A program made the position numbers and the translations under genes. A stretch of DNA of 64,000 bases from Protonemura montana (Eukaryota; Arthropoda; Insecta; Plecoptera; Nemouridae), in NCBI GenBank assembly GCA_947568835.1, contig OX387609.1, positions 7,145,660 to 7,209,659 of the forward strand. Direction: 5' to 3'. This document shows, piece after piece, positions 60,666 to 64,000 of this stretch. The notes below the pieces were generated by a model. That model worked only from the letters and a program-made list of their open reading frames with translations, did no database searches and was not told the origin of the DNA. The first letter of the stretch is position 1. Every line of letters begins with the position of its first letter.

Positions 60666-62180
60666 AATCATTAGATTGATATTTACAAGAAGATAAGTAT
60701 ACAAAATATATATACATATGGTTAAATTCATATTTTCGCGTTTTTCATTTCACCAATAACAAGTTAACCCCACGTTGGTTTGTTAAATCGTCTGTTTTAA
60801 TTGTGTGCTGATTAATTCCTTGAGTGGGACATGATCTCTCAAAAACATTATTAATTACGTCAATATGGCACATATATTAACAGCAAGCTGCCTCATAATA
60901 AATGTCAACCCCTTGCAGCGAATGGACTGTGATGCTTTACAACCGTGAAGCTTTAACTTCAAACGGACTAATTTTCTATGCCCGAAATTCTGGGCAAACT
61001 CATAGCAAATTCTACCAAACGCTGACTCTACCATTAAACCTCCTATGCAAAAATGACTGTGACCTCCAAATTTAAGTGTAGAAATTTTGTTCATGAGTTA
61101 ATAATGACAAAAGAATTACATTTTTTATTTGGTGCTTTGAAACCATTTCTTTACCATGACAAATAATACGATTGTCACCGGGACAATTAAGGAACTTAAG
61201 CGAACGCATGACCCGTTTCTAGTCTGCAATGGAAACTATACGCTAAATGCAGCAAAATCTTCAATAATAAATTCTGACATGTTTACCCAAAACCACAGCA
61301 ACTATCGGGTTTTCATGCATAGAGACATTCCTAATATTAAACAAATGTAATCAACAGCGGAATAAAAATAAATGCATATGTGTCTTAACCCTGACAGTAA
61401 CTGATTGCACAAACGCATTTACGGTATTTGGGTATGATCTGGGATGATCTATAAATGCTTGTCAATGATTTTACCAGAAGGTTTGTTATAGTTTATCTAA
61501 TGTCAAATTCCCGATCGAATTCGGTCATAAGCTATCTACCGTTCAGGAAATAAATCAATTTTCTTTTCAGAAAACCTCCTAAACATTCTAAAACATCCGT
61601 TGAAATATTGTGAAAACGAACTCAACAAAACGATCGAGAAAAAACTATAAAAAAAAATTAACCAATAATACCACATTAGGTGGTCCATAAAGTCAAGAAA
61701 TATTTTGTTCAATACCAAACAGAACGCCCATGCTGTGCAATTATCATACCATTTTACTTGACAATTAACGTGTACAGAGAATAATATTATATTTAACGGG
61801 TGTTCCCGTTTCAGCGGGGGTAGGTTTTGTACAAACAGACCCCCCGGTTTAGACTGGCATTGGCGCAAGCCCCAGAAGCATGTCGACTCCTTGTGAGATC
61901 TGACATCAGCTACGGGTGGTGCCCTATATGTGGTCCCAAATGCTCTCGAGAACTTTTCACTGAGAGAAAAAAAAATGCGTTTGGTGAGTTTTCAGAGTGC
62001 TTGCCGTGTTCGCGTGGACTGGCACGAGCTGTGCACGTGGTCTATTGTCAACACTTTGAACTCTATGGGGTGAAATGTGAAGCATACGGCTGACATCACT
62101 TTGACGGGCGTTAAATATGTTTTTTTTATGCTTAGAGAGATTTTCTAAAATATTTCTGTACCCTCCGAGATGGGTAGGTC
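60666..62180. other. Intergenic stretch between SINE copies
   Basis: AT-rich. A diverged copy of the AAGATAGC repeat family lies at about 60985-61046, and a GC-richer block at 61800-62100 has an open frame without recognisable domains. Nothing else assignable. Confidence 0.5.
60985..61046 (+). repeat. Diverged copy of the AAGATAGC repeat
   Basis: ACCAAACGCTGACTCTACCA then TTAAACCTCC matches the 3' half of the duplication at 46757-46953. Confidence 0.55.
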
Positions 62181-62185
62181 ATCTC

Positions 62186-62600
62186 CGAAATGATGAAACA
62201 CGTGTTGTGTCATGAGATCACCGAAGTTGAGCAACACTGTGCTGGGTCAGGTATTGGATGAGTGACTATCATACACATGACCAGTTTTGTTCGGGATAGA
62301 GGTTAGAGGGATGAAAGTTAGTACAGCAACTTTATTCGCCATGCTTATCATTCTCTCGACAGGAGGAATCCTGTTGTTCGAGTTGTACCGTCCTTCAGAG
62401 GGAACGTTAAGCCGGTGATCCCACTATAGTGCTATTCGACAGGAGTAGGCTACGTGACGACACCAGGTTTCACCTCCTCCCTTCTAGACTAGGTTAGGTT
62501 CATCCTCATCCTCTTCCACTCATTCACCGACGCCTTTAGAACAGTGCCACAGATCCCGTTGTCAAAACAGTGCGTCGATAAACACAATGATCAATCAATC
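62186..62600 (+). mobile_element. 5S-rRNA-derived SINE, plus-strand copy
   Basis: GAGATCACCGAAGTTGAGCA and TTGGATGAGTGAC match 5S rRNA. The body follows, then TCAAAACAGTGCGTCGATAA and a tail ATCAATCAATCA. The extreme 5' end is worn and no target-site duplication is clear. Confidence 0.8.
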
Positions 62601-64000
62601 AGCCATCGTTCTTCTTTACGGGGACCGAATCAACAGCAAGTTTGGCGAAAGCATGCCATTAAAACAACTGCGTGAGTAACTAGCATATCATTTAAGTTAC
62701 CACAAAATAAATTGGCCCCACCATTTTATGTAGCTTCGAGTTCGAGTGGGAGTTGGCATGACAACTTAAATCAAATTCAAATAAAATGCAACAATTCGAA
62801 AACAAATCAAATGCAGTGGAATTCTGAGAGCTGGAAACTCAACTGTCATTGTCATCACCTGTCATTACGAGCAGGTACAAGATCAACGTTGAATGTTTTA
62901 GAAAAGAGATGCAATGGACACTATGGACTTACTCTTTATAACGTGGTTAAAACGTTAATTTTTTAGGTTGCAATTGGCAGATAAATATGGCGTATAAGGG
63001 TTTAAAATTACCAAATAAAAAAAAAGTCCGAGTAAAACAGGAATACGTTTTGTGGATCTATTAATTTAGTTTTGATTACAACTCAATTCGATCAAAATAT
63101 TTCGGAAAAATTTTCAATATTTCGACTACAGAACGTGATATTTGAAAATTCCGTAACTTTTTGTTAATTTCTTTCAGTATAAAAACCCTCGAGTCGATCT
63201 TTCTGAGAAATCAGATTCACTATCAATTTCATGATATTCAAATCGCGTGGAATAATAACAGGTGCCGAGAGACAAAAAAACACAGGTGATTTTGTTTCAT
63301 ACATTTTGATTTCGGTTCGATAATTTTTGCTAATCCATACCTACTGTGCACATTCTCCATGGAGTGATAATATCTAACAAATGATATAAAAAAATCTACG
63401 CCACTTTTAGAGCGAACATTTTAAATGCTCTTTTGCCGGCAATTATGACAATTGATGAACATCATGGCCTTGTTCCAGTTTTCTTTGCTTATTGTTTTTT
63501 ATGAGCCATGGATTATATGCCAAACACGATTTGCAATAAATAAAATAACTGCAAACTGCACTAGAAAAATCCACAGCGCTGTACCCCAAATTTAGCCTTG
63601 TGTACCAAAATAATTTAGAATTTTAATGGGGAAATTTAATTGTTATTCATTTAGCATTCAAACTCCAGTTGAAATAGTGTTTGACAAAACTATTGCTAAG
63701 GTTAGATAAAGTAGACATGAGCCTAAAAACCACCATGTTAACATAAATCATCACTACGAGCTCACTGACGTGGTTATCAAATGATTTCAAGTGATTGATA
63801 TCGTCGGGTACCTAGACTTAAACAAAATTTTCATTTATGACCTTCTAAACAATTAAATAAAATAATGACAGGACACCCAAAAGTTATTGCATAATTAGCT
63901 TAACACCTTTTTTCATCAATTTACCTGTAAATAATTAAATTTGTACCCTATTATTATGAACATATTATTATATTATTGCATACCCTAGCAATGCTAGCTT
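62601..64000. other. Right-end intergenic DNA
   Basis: AT-rich; one full-length hairpin repeat (63637-63740) and otherwise nothing I can assign. Open frames are short and lack splice or domain evidence. Confidence 0.55.
63637..63740 (-). repeat. 84-bp hairpin-rich dispersed repeat, copy 5
   Basis: Inverted copy: TTTAGCATTCAAACTCCAGT, TTGACAAAACTATTGCTAAG, GTAGACATGAGCCTAAAAAC. Confidence 0.75.

Noticed and set aside
61827..62093. 88-residue cysteine-containing plus-strand frame
   Set aside because: Contains CPIC but no complete zinc-binding pattern, no signal peptide and no splice context; GC-rich block alone is not enough.
1..64000. CRISPR arrays, operons or bacterial genes
   Set aside because: Split exons, SINEs with target-site duplications and a Zic gene show eukaryotic nuclear DNA; the tandem repeats have no regular spacer pattern.

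Overview
This is an AT-rich, intron-rich animal sequence. It is almost certainly from an insect or other arthropod: the one deeply conserved coding exon is the first coding exon of a Zic / odd-paired (opa) transcription factor with arthropod-type residues between its zinc fingers. I cannot fix the order from sequence alone. The window is gene-poor. I can support two protein genes, both on the minus strand and both interrupted by introns; the rest is intronic or intergenic DNA with short dispersed repeats.

Layout. 1-12351 is the first coding intron of the Zic gene; no later Zic exon is visible, so the intron runs past the left edge. It contains a TA-flanked inverted-repeat element (757-1007) with a tRNA-like cloverleaf, a deleted 5S-derived SINE (about 4066-4256), a GC-rich island (1170-1420) and a block with a perfect CArG box (5380-5580). 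12352-13096 is the Zic coding exon: ZOC motif, SUMO consensus and zinc fingers 1-3. 13097-13700 is its 5' region, with a two-way TATA motif and four CCAAT motifs. 13.7-58.0 kb is a gene desert of about 44 kb. It holds a diverged three-unit tandem array (36.0-38.25 kb), a three-unit minisatellite beside a CCAAC-type microsatellite (29.55-30.04 kb), a 114-bp-spaced duplication (46.76-46.95 kb), three short dispersed repeat families and several GC-richer blocks that may be regulatory. 58080-59698 is a two-exon gene for a predicted secreted ubiquitin-fold protein. It sits in a cluster of 5S-rRNA-derived SINEs (56.45, 57.06, 60.27 and 62.19 kb), two of which keep clear target-site duplications.

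Nothing links the two genes functionally. The Zic exon starts a nuclear developmental regulator. The small gene encodes a signal peptide followed by a ubiquitin-like domain that lacks the C-terminal di-glycine, so it should be exported and should not act as a conjugated modifier. The most unusual items are this secreted ubiquitin-like protein, the inverted-repeat element carrying a tRNA-like cloverleaf, and the active-looking 5S-derived SINE family with solo 3' tails scattered through the window.
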